This document shows positions 21,691 to 32,963 of a stretch of 64,000 nt of DNA, piece after piece (position 1 is the stretch's first letter; every line of letters begins with the position of its first letter). The translations under genes were made by a program, and so were the position numbers. Location of the stretch: assembly GCF_008801575.1 (NCBI RefSeq), contig NZ_VZPL01000017.1, positions 25,125 to 89,124 on the forward strand, read 5' to 3'. The stretch comes from Xanthomonas cissicola (lineage in GTDB: Bacteria; Pseudomonadota; Gammaproteobacteria; Xanthomonadales; Xanthomonadaceae). The notes below the pieces were generated by a model. That model worked only from the letters and a program-made list of their open reading frames with translations. It did no database searches and had not been told where the DNA came from.

Positions 21691-24522
21691 GTGACCCAAG
21701 ATTACAAAGCCACTCTTCATCTGCCTGCGACGGAATTTCCGATGCGCGGCGACCTGCCCAAGCGCGAGCCGGCGATGCTGGAGCGCTGGGAGCGCGAGGG
21801 CTTCTACGCGCAACTGCGTGCCAATGCCGCGGGGCGGCCGCTGTTCGTGCTGCATGACGGCCCGCCGTATGCGAACGGCCAGATCCACCTCGGCCATGCG
21901 GTCAACAAGATCCTCAAGGACATCATCGTCAAGTCGAAATATCTGGCCGGCTTCGATGCACCGTATATCCCGGGCTGGGATTGCCATGGCCTGCCGATCG
22001 AGATCGCGATCGAAAAAAAATACGGTAAGGTCGGCGTCAAGCTCGATGCGGCCGAATTTCGGCAGAAGTGCCGCGAATACGCCACCGAGCAGATCGATCT
22101 GCAGCGGCGCGATTTCAAGCGCCTGGGCGTGATCGGCGATTGGGACAACCCGTACAAGACGCTGGATTTCCGATTCGAAGCCAACGAAATCCGCGCGCTG
22201 GCCAACGTGGTCGATAACGGCCACCTGACCCGCGGCGTCAAGCCGGTGCACTGGTGCTTCGATTGCGGTTCGGCGCTGGCCGAGGCCGAGATCGAATACG
22301 CCGACAAGGTGTCGCCGACCGTGGATATCGCCTATCCGGCGCGCGACCCGGCTGCGGTCGCTGCTGCGTTCGGCGCGAGCCTGCCGGTGGGCGTGGGCGT
22401 GGCGGTGCCGATCTGGACCACCACGCCGTGGACGCTGCCGGCGTCGCTGGCGGTGAGCCTGGGCGCGGAGCTGGACTATGTGCTGGTCGAAGGTCCGGCC
22501 GATCGCGGCCAGCCGCGCTGGCTGGTGATCGCCGAAGCGTTGGCTGCCAAGGCGCTGGCGCGGTACGGCGTGGGCGAGGTCGTGGTGCATGGGCACGCCA
22601 AGGGCGCGGCGCTGGAGCACATGCTGCTGAATCACCCGTTCTATGCCGAACGCGAGATCCCGCTGCTGCTGGGCGACCACGTGTCGGCCGAGGATGGTAC
22701 CGGCGCGGTGCATACGGCACCCGGCCACGGCCAGGAGGACTATCAGGTCTCCAAGCAATATGGGCTGCTGGAGCGCTACGGCGCCGCGCAGATCAATCCG
22801 GTGGACGGGCGCGGCGTGTATCTGCCGTCGACCCCGCCGCTGCGCGACACCGTGCTGGCCGGGCTGCATATCTGGAAGGCGAACGACGTCATCATCGAAG
22901 CGCTGCGCGAGACCGGCGTGCTGCTGGCGGCCAGCAAGATGGAGCACAGCTACCCGCATTGCTGGCGCCACAAGACGCCGATTGCGTTCCGTGCCACGCC
23001 GCAGTGGTTCATCTCGATGGAGCAGGCCAACCTGCGTGCCGATGCGCTCAAGGCCATCGAAAACGTGCATTGGTATCCGTCCTGGGGCCAGGCGCGTATC
23101 GCCGGCATGGTCGACGGGCGCCCGGACTGGACCATCTCGCGGCAGCGCACCTGGGGCGTGCCGATCGCCTTGTTCGTGCATCGCGAAACCGGCGAGCCGC
23201 ATCCGCGCAGCACCGAGTTGCTGCGCCAGGTCGCCGACCGCGTGGAGCAGGGCGGCGTGGATGTCTGGTACACGCTGGACGCGTCCGAGCTGCTGGGTAG
23301 CGAGGCGGCAGATTACGAGAAGATCACCGACATCCTGGATGTGTGGTTCGACTCCGGCGTGACGCACGAAGCGGTGCTTCCGGATCGTGGGCTGCCCAAG
23401 CCGGCCGACCTGTATCTAGAGGGTTCCGATCAGCATCGCGGCTGGTTCCAGTCGTCGCTGCTGAGTGGCGTGGCGATGGACAAGGCGGCGCCCTACAAGC
23501 AGTGCCTGACCCACGGTTTTACCGTGGACGAGCACGGCCGCAAGATGTCCAAGTCGCTGGGCAACGGCATCGAGCCGCAGGACATCATGAAGACGCTGGG
23601 CGCGGACATCCTGCGCCTGTGGATCGCCTCGGCCGACTACAGCAACGAGATGTCGCTGTCGCAGGAGATCCTCAAGCGCAACGCCGATGCCTACCGCCGC
23701 CTGCGCAATACCGCGCGCTTCCTGCTCGGTAACCTGCATGGCTTCGATCCGCTGCAGCACCTGGTGGCGCTGGACGAGATGGTGCTGCTGGACCGCTGGA
23801 TCGTGCATCGCGCGCACGAGCTGCAGGAAAAGATCGTGGCCGCCTACGCGCGCTACGACTTCGCCGAGATCGTGCAGGCACTGCTGAACTTCTGCAGCGT
23901 GGACCTGGGCTCGCTGTACCTGGATGTCACCAAGGACCGCCTGTACACGATGGCCGAAGACGCGCGCGGCCGCCGTTCGGCGCAGAGCGCGATGTACCAC
24001 GTGGCCGGGGCGTTCGTGCGCTGGATCGCGCCGGTATTGAGCTTCACTGCCGAGGAACTGTGGGGCTACCTGCCGGGCAAGCATGTCGACAACGTGCTCT
24101 TCGCCACCTGGTACGACGGCCTTGCGCCGTTGCCGGCCGACGCTGCGTTGAGCGGTGCGGATTTCGACAAGTTGCTGGTCCTGCGCGAGCAGGTGGCCAA
24201 GGTGCTGGAGCCGATGCGTGCCAATGGCGCGATCGGTGCGGCGCTGGAAGCGGAAATCACCGTGGCCGCCGATGCGCAGACCGCTGCGCGCTGGCAGCCG
24301 CTGGCCGAGGAACTGCGCTTCTTGTTCATCAGTGGCGACGTCACCGTGACCGCGGCCAGTACCGACGACATTTTCGTCAGTGCGCAGCCCACGACCAAGG
24401 CCAAGTGCGTGCGCTGCTGGCACCACCAGGCCAGCGTGGGCAGCGACCCGCGTCACCCGGAACTGTGCAGCCGTTGCGTCAGCAATATCGAAGGTCCGGG
24501 CGAGCGGCGTCGCTGGTTCTGA
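21691..24522 (+). CDS. ileS: Isoleucyl-tRNA synthetase
   Basis: A 943-residue class I synthetase charging tRNA-Ile. The HIGH-type motif is [16 protein letters not shown] (about 52-67), KMSKS is [11 protein letters not shown] near 615, and the CP1 editing domain has TTTPWTLP and [13 protein letters not shown]-terminal zinc site is visible as CVRCWHH and CSRCVSN. Start is GTG. Eubacterial type, and close to E. coli IleS (938) in length. It lies tightly behind ribF and ahead of lspA, the usual gammaproteobacterial order. Confidence 0.98.
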   Translation: MTQDYKATLHLPATEFPMRGDLPKREPAMLERWEREGFYAQLRANAAGRPLFVLHDGPPYANGQIHLGHAVNKILKDIIVKSKYLAGFDAPYIPGWDCHGLPIEIAIEKKYGKVGVKLDAAEFRQKCREYATEQIDLQRRDFKRLGVIGDWDNPYKTLDFRFEANEIRALANVVDNGHLTRGVKPVHWCFDCGSALAEAEIEYADKVSPTVDIAYPARDPAAVAAAFGASLPVGVGVAVPIWTTTPWTLPASLAVSLGAELDYVLVEGPADRGQPRWLVIAEALAAKALARYGVGEVVVHGHAKGAALEHMLLNHPFYAEREIPLLLGDHVSAEDGTGAVHTAPGHGQEDYQVSKQYGLLERYGAAQINPVDGRGVYLPSTPPLRDTVLAGLHIWKANDVIIEALRETGVLLAASKMEHSYPHCWRHKTPIAFRATPQWFISMEQANLRADALKAIENVHWYPSWGQARIAGMVDGRPDWTISRQRTWGVPIALFVHRETGEPHPRSTELLRQVADRVEQGGVDVWYTLDASELLGSEAADYEKITDILDVWFDSGVTHEAVLPDRGLPKPADLYLEGSDQHRGWFQSSLLSGVAMDKAAPYKQCLTHGFTVDEHGRKMSKSLGNGIEPQDIMKTLGADILRLWIASADYSNEMSLSQEILKRNADAYRRLRNTARFLLGNLHGFDPLQHLVALDEMVLLDRWIVHRAHELQEKIVAAYARYDFAEIVQALLNFCSVDLGSLYLDVTKDRLYTMAEDARGRRSAQSAMYHVAGAFVRWIAPVLSFTAEELWGYLPGKHVDNVLFATWYDGLAPLPADAALSGADFDKLLVLREQVAKVLEPMRANGAIGAALEAEITVAADAQTAARWQPLAEELRFLFISGDVTVTAASTDDIFVSAQPTTKAKCVRCWHHQASVGSDPRHPELCSRCVSNIEGPGERRRWF

Positions 24523-24836
24523 GGCCGCCTCGCCGGCGGCGCGTGGCAGGGACCTAGCCACGCACTGCCGGCGTCTGGCGCTGGCGCAGTCCGCGTCAGA
24601 CGCCGGGGTAGCCCTGGTTGCTCTGCAGCGACGCGGCCGGTCGCGACGAGCGCCTGGCTTGCTGAAGCTTGGGGCACGCATTGGGGCAGGGCGGCGCGGC
24701 TGGTCGAGCTGCCCGTGCCATCCTTGTCCGGCTGCAAGCCAGCATCTGTCGTTTTCTGCCGCTGCCGTCACTCGACCTCCCACCCAGGCGTCTTCTCCGG
24801 CATCGGAGCAGCGGCCACCAACTGCGATCTTTCGAC
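24523..24836. other. Spacer between ileS and lspA
   Basis: 314 bp without a supported gene. It holds two inverted repeats: GCGTGGC/GCCACGC (24541-24563) and CCGGCGTCTG/CAGACGCCGG (24568-24606). Neither has a T-run, so they are not clear terminators; they may be attenuating structures or degraded dispersed repeats. Confidence 0.5.
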
Positions 24837-25355
24837 ATGAGTCAACGCCCCAACCCCTCGGCCCTGATCTGGCTGCTGCTCTCTGCGCTGGTGGTCGGCC
24901 TGGATCAGTGGAGCAAGGCCTGGGTGCTGTCCAGCCTGCCCGAGTACACCCCGGTGCCGGTGATCGACGGCTTCTGGAATTGGTACCGCACCTACAACAC
25001 CGGCGCAGCTTTCAGCTTTCTGAGCGATGCCGGCGGCTGGCAGCTGTGGTTCTTCACTGCGTTGGCGGTGGGTATCAGCGGCCTGCTGGCGTTCTGGCTC
25101 TCGCGCACCGCGCGGGGGCAGTGGCGCAGCGCGCTGCCATATGCGCTGGTGATCGGCGGGGCGATCGGTAACGTGATCGACCGGCTGATGCACGGCCACG
25201 TGGTTGATTTCATCCAGTGGTATATCGGCAGCCACACTTGGCCGTCCTTCAATATCGCCGACTCGGCGATCGTGGGCGGCGCGATCGGAATTGCCGTGTT
25301 CGGCTTGTTCGACAAATCCGACAAGCAGCAGCCGGGAACCGGGAATCTGCGCTGA
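24837..25355 (+). CDS. lspA: Lipoprotein signal peptidase (signal peptidase II)
   Basis: A 172-residue inner-membrane aspartyl protease that cleaves prolipoprotein signal peptides. Four membrane helices are predicted. The catalytic regions are intact: [13 protein letters not shown], then [19 protein letters not shown] with the first Asp, and [12 protein letters not shown] with the second. Start ATG 24837 fits the first helix. ispH follows 66 bp downstream. Confidence 0.97.
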   Translation: MSQRPNPSALIWLLLSALVVGLDQWSKAWVLSSLPEYTPVPVIDGFWNWYRTYNTGAAFSFLSDAGGWQLWFFTALAVGISGLLAFWLSRTARGQWRSALPYALVIGGAIGNVIDRLMHGHVVDFIQWYIGSHTWPSFNIADSAIVGGAIGIAVFGLFDKSDKQQPGTGNLR

Positions 25356-25408
25356 AGCCTGCCTGCAGGCGCGTGCCGCCCGGTCCGACCCCGCATCCCT
25401 CATTCCCG

Positions 25409-25414
25409 TAGAAT
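25409..25414 (+). promoter_or_regulatory. -10-like TAGAAT just before ispH
   Basis: The hexamer ends 7 bp before the ispH start codon. If used, transcription would begin at or next to the A of the ATG, giving a leaderless mRNA. No strong -35 hexamer is visible. Confidence 0.35.
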
Positions 25415-25421
25415 GCCCGCC

Positions 25422-26372
25422 ATGGATGTCCTGCTCGCCAATCCCCGTGGTTTTTGTGCCGGTGTCGACCGTGCGATCGAGATCGTCAAGCGTGCGATCG
25501 AAACGCTGGGCGCGCCGATCTATGTGCGGCACGAGGTCGTGCACAACCGCTTCGTGGTCGACGACCTCAAGCAGCGCGGCGCGATCTTCGTCGAAGAACT
25601 CGACGAGGTGCCCGACGATGCCACGGTGATCTTCAGCGCGCACGGCGTCTCGCAGGCGGTGCGTCAGGAAGCCGAGCGGCGTGGACTGAAGGTGTTCGAC
25701 GCCACCTGCCCCCTGGTGACCAAGGTGCATTTCGAGGTGGCGCGGCACTGCCGGGCAGGACGCGACGTGGTGCTGATCGGCCATGCCGGGCACCCGGAAG
25801 TGGAAGGCACGATGGGGCAATGGAGCCGCGAGCGCGGGGCGGGCACGATCTATCTGGTCGAAGACATCGAGCAGGTCGCCACGCTGGATGTCCGCCAACC
25901 CGATAACCTTGCCTATACCACCCAGACCACCCTGTCGGTGGACGACACCATGGGGATCATCGAGGCCTTGCGTGCGCGCTACCCGGCGATGCAGGGCCCG
26001 CGCCACGACGATATTTGCTACGCCACCCAGAACCGCCAGGACGCGGTGCGCGATCTGGCGCGCCAGTGCGATCTGGTGCTGGTGGTCGGTTCGCCCAACA
26101 GCTCCAATTCCAACCGGTTGAGCGAGCTGGCCCGGCGCGACGGGGTGGAGTCCTACCTGATCGACAATGCCAGCGAGATCGACCCGGCCTGGATCGTCGG
26201 CAAGCAGCATATCGGCCTGACCGCCGGCGCCTCCGCGCCGCAGGTGCTGGTCGATGGCGTGCTGGAGCGCTTGCGCGAACTGGGCGCGGCCGGCGTTTCC
26301 GAGCTGGAAGGCGAGCCGGAATCGATGGTCTTCGCGCTGCCCAAGGAGCTGCGCTTGCGTCTGGTCAGCTAA
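25422..26372 (+). CDS. ispH: 4-hydroxy-3-methylbut-2-enyl diphosphate reductase
   Basis: A 316-residue [4Fe-4S] enzyme making IPP and DMAPP in the last step of the MEP pathway. The three cluster cysteines are seen in [11 protein letters not shown] (C12), [11 protein letters not shown] and [11 protein letters not shown]. The substrate-binding stretch [10 protein letters not shown] is intact, as are VVHNRFVV and [12 protein letters not shown] used the ATG at 25422 ([11 protein letters not shown]), the usual start; an ATG 9 bp upstream is possible. Confidence 0.97.
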   Translation: MDVLLANPRGFCAGVDRAIEIVKRAIETLGAPIYVRHEVVHNRFVVDDLKQRGAIFVEELDEVPDDATVIFSAHGVSQAVRQEAERRGLKVFDATCPLVTKVHFEVARHCRAGRDVVLIGHAGHPEVEGTMGQWSRERGAGTIYLVEDIEQVATLDVRQPDNLAYTTQTTLSVDDTMGIIEALRARYPAMQGPRHDDICYATQNRQDAVRDLARQCDLVLVVGSPNSSNSNRLSELARRDGVESYLIDNASEIDPAWIVGKQHIGLTAGASAPQVLVDGVLERLRELGAAGVSELEGEPESMVFALPKELRLRLVS

Positions 26373-26448
26373 GACGACGCCCTCCGGCAAGGCGAAGCAC
26401 GTTCGGCGATTGACCCAGGGGGCGCTGCGCTCCTACAATTCACGGCTC

Positions 26449-26524
26449 GCCGGAATAGCTCAGTTGGTAGAGCGGCGCATTCGTAATGCGTAGGTCGTAG
26501 GTTCGATTCCTATTTCCGGCACCA
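26449..26524 (+). tRNA. tRNA-Thr (anticodon CGT)
   Basis: A 76-nt cloverleaf with encoded CCA. Acceptor arms GCCGGAA/TTCCGGC pair fully; the D stem is GCTC/GAGC; the anticodon stem GCGCA/TGCGT holds the loop TTCGTAA, giving anticodon CGT (codon ACG); the T arm is GTAGG-TTCGATT-CCTAT. Confidence 0.95.
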
Positions 26525-26533
26525 CGCTCCAAG

Positions 26534-26568
26534 ACTGGGTCGGCTCATGCCGGCCCAGTTGCGTTTTG
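26534..26568 (+). terminator. Candidate terminator after the tRNA
   Basis: ACTGGGTCGGC pairs with GCCGGCCCAGT around TCAT, followed by TGCGTTTTG. The T-run is short but placement directly after the tRNA supports termination. Confidence 0.6.
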
Positions 26569-26885
26569 AGGCGTCGAGAACCCGGCGTTTCACGTAGCTC
26601 TCGCATGCATTGCACGCGCGCAAACCTGCCCCATTTGCAAACGCAACGGCGCAATTCTTGCCTCGCGCCGCGCTGCGACAACATGTCGCACAAATTGGCG
26701 CGCTTTTATTGCGTCAGATCATTGCCAATGGGTTTCGTGCAGGTGCAGCAAAGACTAAAATTAGCGCGCTAACCCGTGTCTTCGGTCTGCGCAGTTCATC
26801 TCCTCCAGGAAGACGGCTGCGTCGGGAACATCCCAGGACCGATACGACGAACGAGGCTGGCGTTCCTTCGCACTTGGATCGACCG
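26569..26885. other. Upstream region of the cyo operon
   Basis: About 317 bp with no supported gene. Its one notable element is the inverted repeat listed at 26674-26690. The DNA around 26690-26770 is AT-richer than its surroundings and probably contains the cyo promoter, but I cannot name hexamers with confidence. Confidence 0.5.
26674..26690. promoter_or_regulatory. Inverted repeat TGCGACA-N3-TGTCGCA upstream of cyoA
   Basis: A perfect 7-bp inverted repeat with a 3-bp spacer, about 200 bp before the cyoA start. It does not match the FNR/Anr consensus. Candidate operator; the regulator is unknown. Confidence 0.4.
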
Positions 26886-27821
26886 ATGATTCCGCTGAAA
26901 CAGCTCGGGCGTTTACTTCGTCCAGGTCTGATGTTGCCCTTCCTGCTGCTGGCAGGCTGCAACTCGGCCATCCTCAATCCGAAAGGCCAGATCGGCCACG
27001 ACGAAAAGCAACTGCTGATCACCTCGGTGGTGCTGATGCTAATCGTGGTCATTCCGGTGATCGTGATGACGATTGCGTTCGCGTGGAAATATCGCGCCTC
27101 CAACACCAAGGCGCGCTACGAGCCGGACTGGTCGCACTCCACCGCCATCGAAGTGGTGGTGTGGTCGATCCCGTGCGTGATCATCCTGGTGCTTGCGGTG
27201 CTGACCTGGCGCTCGTCGCACGCGCTGGACCCGTACCGGCCGCTGGATTCGGACGTCAAGCCGATCACTATCGAAGCGGTATCGCTGGACTGGAAGTGGA
27301 TGTTCATCTATCCCGACCAGAACATCGCCACCGTCAACGAGATCGCGTTCCCGGTGCACACGCCGCTGAACTTCAAGATCACCTCCGACACGGTGATGAA
27401 CTCGTTCTTCATCCCGCACCTGGGCACCATGATCTACGCCATGGCGGGCATGGAAACCAAGCTGCACCTGGTGGCCAACGAGCCGGGCGAATACTTCGGC
27501 CTGTCGACCAACTACAGCGGTCATGGCTTTTCGAAGATGAGCTTCAAGGCGCACGCCGTCGATCAGGCCGGCTTCGAGGCCTGGGTGGCCAAGGTCAAGG
27601 CATCGCCGACCGCGTTGAACGCTGCCGAGTACCAGGTGCTGGCAGCCAATCGCAACGACAAGGAACAGTATCCGGTCACCTACTACTCGTCGGTGCAGGA
27701 CGGCATGTTCCGCTCGCTGGTCGACAAATACATGAATGGTCCGGGCCACAGTAAAGGCCACGGCGACCATCAGGCATCGGCTACGGAGCCGGTCGCCATG
27801 TGCACTTCTGGAGACAAGTGA
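26886..27821 (+). CDS. cyoA: Cytochrome bo-type ubiquinol oxidase subunit II
   Basis: A 311-residue subunit II. A lipoprotein signal ends in LLLAGC (Cys near residue 22), followed by [12 protein letters not shown] as in E. coli CyoA, two membrane helices, and the cupredoxin domain with [21 protein letters not shown]. The CuA ligands of cytochrome c oxidases (the C-x3-C pair) are absent, which identifies a quinol oxidase. The stop overlaps the cyoB start by one base (TGATG). Confidence 0.95.
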   Translation: MIPLKQLGRLLRPGLMLPFLLLAGCNSAILNPKGQIGHDEKQLLITSVVLMLIVVIPVIVMTIAFAWKYRASNTKARYEPDWSHSTAIEVVVWSIPCVIILVLAVLTWRSSHALDPYRPLDSDVKPITIEAVSLDWKWMFIYPDQNIATVNEIAFPVHTPLNFKITSDTVMNSFFIPHLGTMIYAMAGMETKLHLVANEPGEYFGLSTNYSGHGFSKMSFKAHAVDQAGFEAWVAKVKASPTALNAAEYQVLAANRNDKEQYPVTYYSSVQDGMFRSLVDKYMNGPGHSKGHGDHQASATEPVAMCTSGDK

Positions 27822-29821
27822 TGCTAGGCAAACTCACCATCGAGGCAGTTCCGTACCACGAGCCGATCATCATGGTCGCGCTTGGTGGTGCCGGCCTGCT
27901 CGGCCTGCTCATCGCGGGCGCCATCACCAAGTACAAGCTGTGGGGCTATCTCTGGAAAGAGTGGTTCGCCTCGGTGGATCACAAGCGCATCGGCGTGATG
28001 TACATCATCGTGGCGCTGGTCATGCTGCTGCGCGGCTTTGCCGACGCGGCGATGATGCGCACCCAGCAGGCGCTGGCCGGCGGCGGTGGCGAGGGCGTGC
28101 TGCCCCCGCATCACTACGACCAGATCTTTACCGCGCACGGCGTGATCATGATCTTCTTCATGGCCATGCCGTTCATGACCGGCCTGTTGAACCTGATCGT
28201 GCCGCTGCAGATCGGTGCGCGCGACGTGGCGTTCCCGTTCCTGAACTCGCTGAGCTTCTGGCTGTTCGTGGCCGGTGCGGCGCTGATCAACATCTCGCTG
28301 GGCGTGGGTGAATTCGCGCAGACCGGTTGGCTGGCGTATCCGCCGTTGTCGGGGCTGGAATACAGTCCGGGGGTCGGTGTCGATTACTACATCTGGGCAT
28401 TGCAGGTGTCCGGCTTAGGCACATTGCTGACCGGCATCAACTTCTTCGTGACGATCATGCGCATGCGCGCGCCGGGCATGACCCTGATGCGCATGCCGAT
28501 CTTCACCTGGACTGCGCTGATCACCAACATCCTGATCATCGCCGCGTTCCCGATCCTGACCGTGGCGTTGGCGCTGCTCGGTGCCGACCGTTACCTGGGC
28601 ACGCACTTCTTCACCAATGACGGTGGCGGCAACGCCATGATGTACGTCAACCTGATCTGGATCTGGGGTCACCCAGAGGTCTACATCCTGATCCTGCCGG
28701 CATTCGGCATCTTCTCCGAGTTGATCGCGACCTACAGCCGCAAGCGCCTGTTCGGCTACACCTCGATGGTGTACGCCACCTCCTGCATCGGCGTGCTGTC
28801 GTTCGTGGTGTGGTTGCACCACTTCTTCACCATGGGCTCGGGCGCCAACGTCAATGCCTTCTTCGGCATCACGACGATGATCATCTCGATCCCGACTGGC
28901 GTGAAGATCTTCAACTGGCTATTCACCATGTTCCGCGGTCGCGTGCACATGACCTCGCCGGTGCTGTGGACGATCGGCTTCATCATCACCTTCACCATCG
29001 GCGGCATGACCGGCGTGATGCTGGCGATTCCGGCGGTGGACTTCGTGCTGCACAACAGCCTGTTTCTGATCGCGCACTTCCATAACGTGATCATCGGCGG
29101 CGTGGTGTTCGGTTACCTGGCGGGCCTGACCTACTGGTTCCCGAAGGCGTTCGGCTTCAAGCTCAACGAAAAGATCGGCAAGGCCTCGTTCTGGTGCTGG
29201 ATCATCGGCTTCTTCGTAGCCTTCATGCCGCTGTACGTGCTCGGCTTCATGGGCATGACCCGTCGCATGAACACCTACAACCACCCCGAATGGGCGCCGT
29301 GGCTGTACGTTGCCGCCGTGGGTGCTGCGATCATCGGCATGGGCATCTTCTTGAACCTGGTGCAGATCGGTTACAGCGTGTGGAAGCGCAAGGAGCACAT
29401 GGACTACACGGGCGACCCGTGGGATGGCCGTACGCTGGAATGGGCAACTTCCTCGCCGCCGCCGTTCTACAACTTCGCCGTGCTGCCGCACATCGACGAC
29501 CGCGATCAGTTCTGGGCCGACAAGCAGAACGGCAAGGGCTGGGTGCGTCCGTCCAAGTACGAAGCGATCCACATGCCGCGTAACACCGGCGCCGGCGTCT
29601 ACATCGGTGCCTTCAGCGTGCTGCTGGGCTTCGGTCTGATCTGGCACATCTGGTGGCTGGCCATCATTGGCCTGGTGGGCATGATCGGCAGCTTCATCGC
29701 ACGCACCTTCGATGACGACATCGATTACTGGGTGCCGGCCGACGAAGTGGAGCGCATCGAAAACGCACGTTTCGCCCTGCTCGAACAGCAACAAGCGGCG
29801 CAGGCCGCGAAGGTGGTATGA
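27821..29821 (+). CDS. cyoB: Cytochrome bo-type ubiquinol oxidase subunit I
   Basis: A 666-residue catalytic subunit with about 15 membrane helices, reducing O2 at a haem-copper centre and pumping protons. Visible motifs are [14 protein letters not shown] (low-spin haem His), [17 protein letters not shown] (CuB His and cross-linked Tyr, with the K-channel), WLHHFFTMG (CuB His pair) and [17 protein letters not shown] (haem His). The stop overlaps the cyoC start. Confidence 0.97.
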   Translation: MLGKLTIEAVPYHEPIIMVALGGAGLLGLLIAGAITKYKLWGYLWKEWFASVDHKRIGVMYIIVALVMLLRGFADAAMMRTQQALAGGGGEGVLPPHHYDQIFTAHGVIMIFFMAMPFMTGLLNLIVPLQIGARDVAFPFLNSLSFWLFVAGAALINISLGVGEFAQTGWLAYPPLSGLEYSPGVGVDYYIWALQVSGLGTLLTGINFFVTIMRMRAPGMTLMRMPIFTWTALITNILIIAAFPILTVALALLGADRYLGTHFFTNDGGGNAMMYVNLIWIWGHPEVYILILPAFGIFSELIATYSRKRLFGYTSMVYATSCIGVLSFVVWLHHFFTMGSGANVNAFFGITTMIISIPTGVKIFNWLFTMFRGRVHMTSPVLWTIGFIITFTIGGMTGVMLAIPAVDFVLHNSLFLIAHFHNVIIGGVVFGYLAGLTYWFPKAFGFKLNEKIGKASFWCWIIGFFVAFMPLYVLGFMGMTRRMNTYNHPEWAPWLYVAAVGAAIIGMGIFLNLVQIGYSVWKRKEHMDYTGDPWDGRTLEWATSSPPPFYNFAVLPHIDDRDQFWADKQNGKGWVRPSKYEAIHMPRNTGAGVYIGAFSVLLGFGLIWHIWWLAIIGLVGMIGSFIARTFDDDIDYWVPADEVERIENARFALLEQQQAAQAAKVV

Positions 29822-30450
29822 CCATGGCTTCCTCGACCACGCTTGACCACGCCGCCCACGCGGGCGGCCACGATCACGACCACGAGCATCACGACGGCGG
29901 TGGCAACACCGTCTTCGGGTTCTGGGTCTACCTGATGAGCGACTGCCTGCTGTTTGCCGGTCTGTTCGCCACCTATGCGGTGCTCTCCGGCGCCACGGTG
30001 GACGGGCCGACTGCCAAGGAGCTGTTCGATCTGAAGTTCTTGCTGGTGGAAACCTTCCTGCTGTTGTTCAGCAGCCTGAGCTTCGGCTTTGCGATGATTG
30101 CCGCGCACAAGCGCAAAATGGGTGGCCTGTACGGCTGGCTGGCGGTGACCGCGCTGCTGGGTATCGGCTTCCTGTGCATGGAAGTGTGGGAGTTCAACCA
30201 TCTGATTCATGAAGGTGCCGGCCCGGGGCGCAGCGCGTTCCTGTCGGCGTTCTTCACCCTGGTGGGCACGCACGGCCTGCACGTGGCCTCCGGCCTGCTG
30301 TGGATGGCCGTGCTGGTGATCCAGATTTCCAAGAACGGCCTGACAGCGCGCAACAGCACGCGTCTGGCCTGTCTGAGCCTGTTCTGGCACTTCCTGGACA
30401 TCATCTGGATCGGTGTGTTCACCGTCGTCTATCTGCTGGGAGCGCTGTAA
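29818..30450 (+). CDS. cyoC: Cytochrome bo-type ubiquinol oxidase subunit III
   Basis: A 210-residue, five-helix subunit III. A His-rich N-terminal segment ([18 protein letters not shown]) precedes the first helix [19 protein letters not shown]. The start is ATG 29818, overlapping the cyoB stop (ATGA), or ATG 29824 two codons later. The stop overlaps the cyoD start by one base. Confidence 0.95.
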   Translation: MTMASSTTLDHAAHAGGHDHDHEHHDGGGNTVFGFWVYLMSDCLLFAGLFATYAVLSGATVDGPTAKELFDLKFLLVETFLLLFSSLSFGFAMIAAHKRKMGGLYGWLAVTALLGIGFLCMEVWEFNHLIHEGAGPGRSAFLSAFFTLVGTHGLHVASGLLWMAVLVIQISKNGLTARNSTRLACLSLFWHFLDIIWIGVFTVVYLLGAL

Positions 30451-30785
30451 TGGCCAATCACCACCACACCGATACCGCTGCCGACGCGCATGCCGGCGGC
30501 CTGAAGTCCTACCTGATCGGCTTTGTGATGGCCGTGATCCTCACCGTCATCCCGTTTGCGATGGTGATGAGCGGCGCATTCTCCAAAGGCGTCACCATCG
30601 TGGTGATCTCGGTCATGGCCGCGGTGCAGATGCTGGTGCACATGGTGTACTTCCTGCATATGGACCGCACGCCCGAGCAGCGCTCCAACGTGCAGGTGGG
30701 CCTGTTCTCGCTGCTGATCATCGGCATCGTGATCGTGGGTTCGCTGTGGGTGCTGCACAACATGAACGTCAACATGATGCATTGA
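30450..30785 (+). CDS. cyoD: Cytochrome bo-type ubiquinol oxidase subunit IV
   Basis: A 111-residue three-helix subunit IV beginning with a His-rich stretch (ANHHHTDTAADAHAGG) and ending in a Met-rich tail. HMVYFLHMD in the second helix end is typical of CyoD. The start overlaps the cyoC stop (TAATG). No cyoE (haem O synthase) follows; a terminator comes 37 bp later. Confidence 0.94.
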   Translation: MANHHHTDTAADAHAGGLKSYLIGFVMAVILTVIPFAMVMSGAFSKGVTIVVISVMAAVQMLVHMVYFLHMDRTPEQRSNVQVGLFSLLIIGIVIVGSLWVLHNMNVNMMH

Positions 30786-30822
30786 GACGGCCGCTAGCCG
30801 GGTCGATGTCCCGTTGAAGAAG

Positions 30823-30852
30823 AAGCCGCCAAGCAATTGGCGGCTTTTTTTT
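30823..30852 (+). terminator. Terminator of the cyoABCD operon
   Basis: AAGCCGCCAA pairs with TTGGCGGCTT around GCAA, followed by a run of eight T. Strong Rho-independent terminator. Confidence 0.93.
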
Positions 30853-30943
30853 CGCCCGCAGCATGACCAATGGCATACGGGGAAGCACAGGCAGGCGCTT
30901 AGCATCGTGGACTTGCCTGTTTCAGGTCACCTGCGGAGTTGCG

Positions 30944-32824
30944 ATGAAAATGCCCGCCCTGTTGTCCGTGTCGTTGCTGGCGGCGTTGTCGCTGCCCGCG
31001 GCTGCGCAAACCGCACCGCCGCAGGACGTGCCGTTCGACGGCACCTTGAAGATCGACGTGGATGCCACCGATCTGGCGCACCGCATCTTCAAGGTCAAGA
31101 CCACCATGCCGGCCAAGCCGGGCCCGATGACGCTGCTATACCCGCAGTGGATTCCCGGCAATCATTCGCCGACCGGACCGATCGATAAGCTTGCCGGTCT
31201 GGTGATCAAGGTCGATGGCAAGGTGGTGCCATGGAAGCGCGACCAGTTCGACGTCTATGCGTTCAAGGTGGATGTGCCACAAGGCGCCACCGAGCTGACG
31301 GCCGAGTTCAAGTTCCTCTCGCCGCAGGCCGGCAACCAGGGCCGGGTGATGATGACCCCGGAAATGCTCAACCTGCAGTGGAACACCACGGCGCTGTACC
31401 CGGCCGGTTATTTCGCGCGCAACATCAAGGCGCAGGCCAGCGTCACGCTGCCGGCCGGCTGGAGCTATGCCACGGCACTGGAAACCGATCGCCGCGTCGG
31501 CGACACGGTGAGCTTCAAGCCGATCGATTTCGACGACCTGGTCGATTCGCCGATGTTCGCCGGCAAGTACTACAAGCGCGTGGAACTGAGCACCGGCAAG
31601 CAGCCGGTCTATCTCAACGTGTTCGCCGATGAAGCCAAATCGTTGGAGGCCAAGCCCGAGCAGATCAAGGCGCATGCTGCGTTGGTGCAGCAGATGGACA
31701 AGCTGTACGGCGCGCGTCATTTCGACCATTACGAATTCCTGCTGGCGCTGACCAAGAAGCTGGGCGGCATCGGCCTGGAGCATCACCGTTCCAGCGAAAA
31801 CAGCGGCCCGCCGAATTACTTCACCGAGTGGGACAAGAGCTGGACCATGCGCGACCTGCTGGCGCACGAGTTCAACCACTCCTGGAACGGCAAGTACCGC
31901 CGTGGCGCCGACCTGGCAACGCCGAACTTCAACGTGCCGATGGGCGACAGCCTGTTGTGGCTGTACGAAGGTCAGACCCAGTTCTGGGGCGAAGTGGTGG
32001 CGGCCCGTTCGGGCCTGTGGACGCAGGACCAGGCGCGCGACATGCTGGCCGGCGTCGCGGCAACCTACGAGCGCGGCCGCCCCGGCATGGCCTGGCGCAC
32101 GGTGCAGGACACCACCAACGACCCAACCATGTCGATGCGGCGTCCGAAGGCGTACCGCAGCTATCAGATGAGCGAGGACTATTACTCCGGCGGCCAGATG
32201 ATGTGGCTGGAAGTGGATAGCAAGCTGCGCGCGCTCACCAACAACAAGCGCTCCATCGACGATTTCGCCAAGGCGTTCTTCGGCATGAAGAACGGCGATT
32301 GGGACGTCAATCCGTACACCTTCGACGACATCGTGAGCACGCTCAACGGCGTGGCCGCATACGATTGGGCCAGCCTGTTGCGCGAGCGCATGGACGGGCA
32401 CGGTTCGTTGAACGGCGGCATCGAAGTCAACGGCTGGAAGCTGGTCTACAACGACGAGCCGAACCTGGCGATCAAGACCTACGAGAGCAACGAGAACGAC
32501 GTCAGCCTGACCTATTCGCTGGGCCTGTCGCTGGAAGGCTCGGGTGAAGTCAACGAGGTGTTATGGGACAGCCCGGCGTTCAATGCGGGCATCATCAACG
32601 GCAACACCCTGGTGGCCGTCAACGGCCGCGCCTTCAGCGCCGATGTGATCAAGGATGCGATCAAGGCGGCCAAGGGCACCACTGCGCCGATCGAACTGCT
32701 GGTCAAGCGCGGCGACCGCTACGAAACCGTCCGCATCGACTACCACGGCGGTCTGCTGTATCCGCATCTGGAACGCGTCGCCGGCAAGCCGGATCGCCTG
32801 AGCGAGTTGTACAAGGCGCGCTAA
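30944..32824 (+). CDS. Exported M61-family metallopeptidase with PDZ domain
   Basis: A 626-residue peptidase of the M61 (glycyl aminopeptidase) family. A signal peptide ends at LPAAA (about residue 21). The zinc motif is HEFNHSWNGK (H308, E309, H312), and the third ligand region is LWLYEGQTQFWG. The C-terminal 100 residues form a PDZ-like domain (LGLSLEGSGEVNEVLWDSPAFNAGIINGN is its carboxylate-loop region, split by context). M61 enzymes prefer N-terminal Gly or Ala. It lies 92 bp after the cyo terminator and is monocistronic. Confidence 0.92.
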   Translation: MKMPALLSVSLLAALSLPAAAQTAPPQDVPFDGTLKIDVDATDLAHRIFKVKTTMPAKPGPMTLLYPQWIPGNHSPTGPIDKLAGLVIKVDGKVVPWKRDQFDVYAFKVDVPQGATELTAEFKFLSPQAGNQGRVMMTPEMLNLQWNTTALYPAGYFARNIKAQASVTLPAGWSYATALETDRRVGDTVSFKPIDFDDLVDSPMFAGKYYKRVELSTGKQPVYLNVFADEAKSLEAKPEQIKAHAALVQQMDKLYGARHFDHYEFLLALTKKLGGIGLEHHRSSENSGPPNYFTEWDKSWTMRDLLAHEFNHSWNGKYRRGADLATPNFNVPMGDSLLWLYEGQTQFWGEVVAARSGLWTQDQARDMLAGVAATYERGRPGMAWRTVQDTTNDPTMSMRRPKAYRSYQMSEDYYSGGQMMWLEVDSKLRALTNNKRSIDDFAKAFFGMKNGDWDVNPYTFDDIVSTLNGVAAYDWASLLRERMDGHGSLNGGIEVNGWKLVYNDEPNLAIKTYESNENDVSLTYSLGLSLEGSGEVNEVLWDSPAFNAGIINGNTLVAVNGRAFSADVIKDAIKAAKGTTAPIELLVKRGDRYETVRIDYHGGLLYPHLERVAGKPDRLSELYKAR

Positions 32825-32963
32825 GTGGCGCACGCCCACGTCGTTGATCGGCGTGGGATCGGTGGAATCCAAGCGGCATGGCCGGTCTTCACCGGTCATG
32901 CCGCTGTTGTGTGAGCGCAGCTGGTCAATCGCTTGCACTACACAACAGTAAGTCGTCGAATTG

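Noticed and set aside
21661..23367. A 568-residue minus-strand frame opposite ileS
   Set aside because: The composition is that of a reverse-frame shadow, and ileS is unambiguous over the same DNA.
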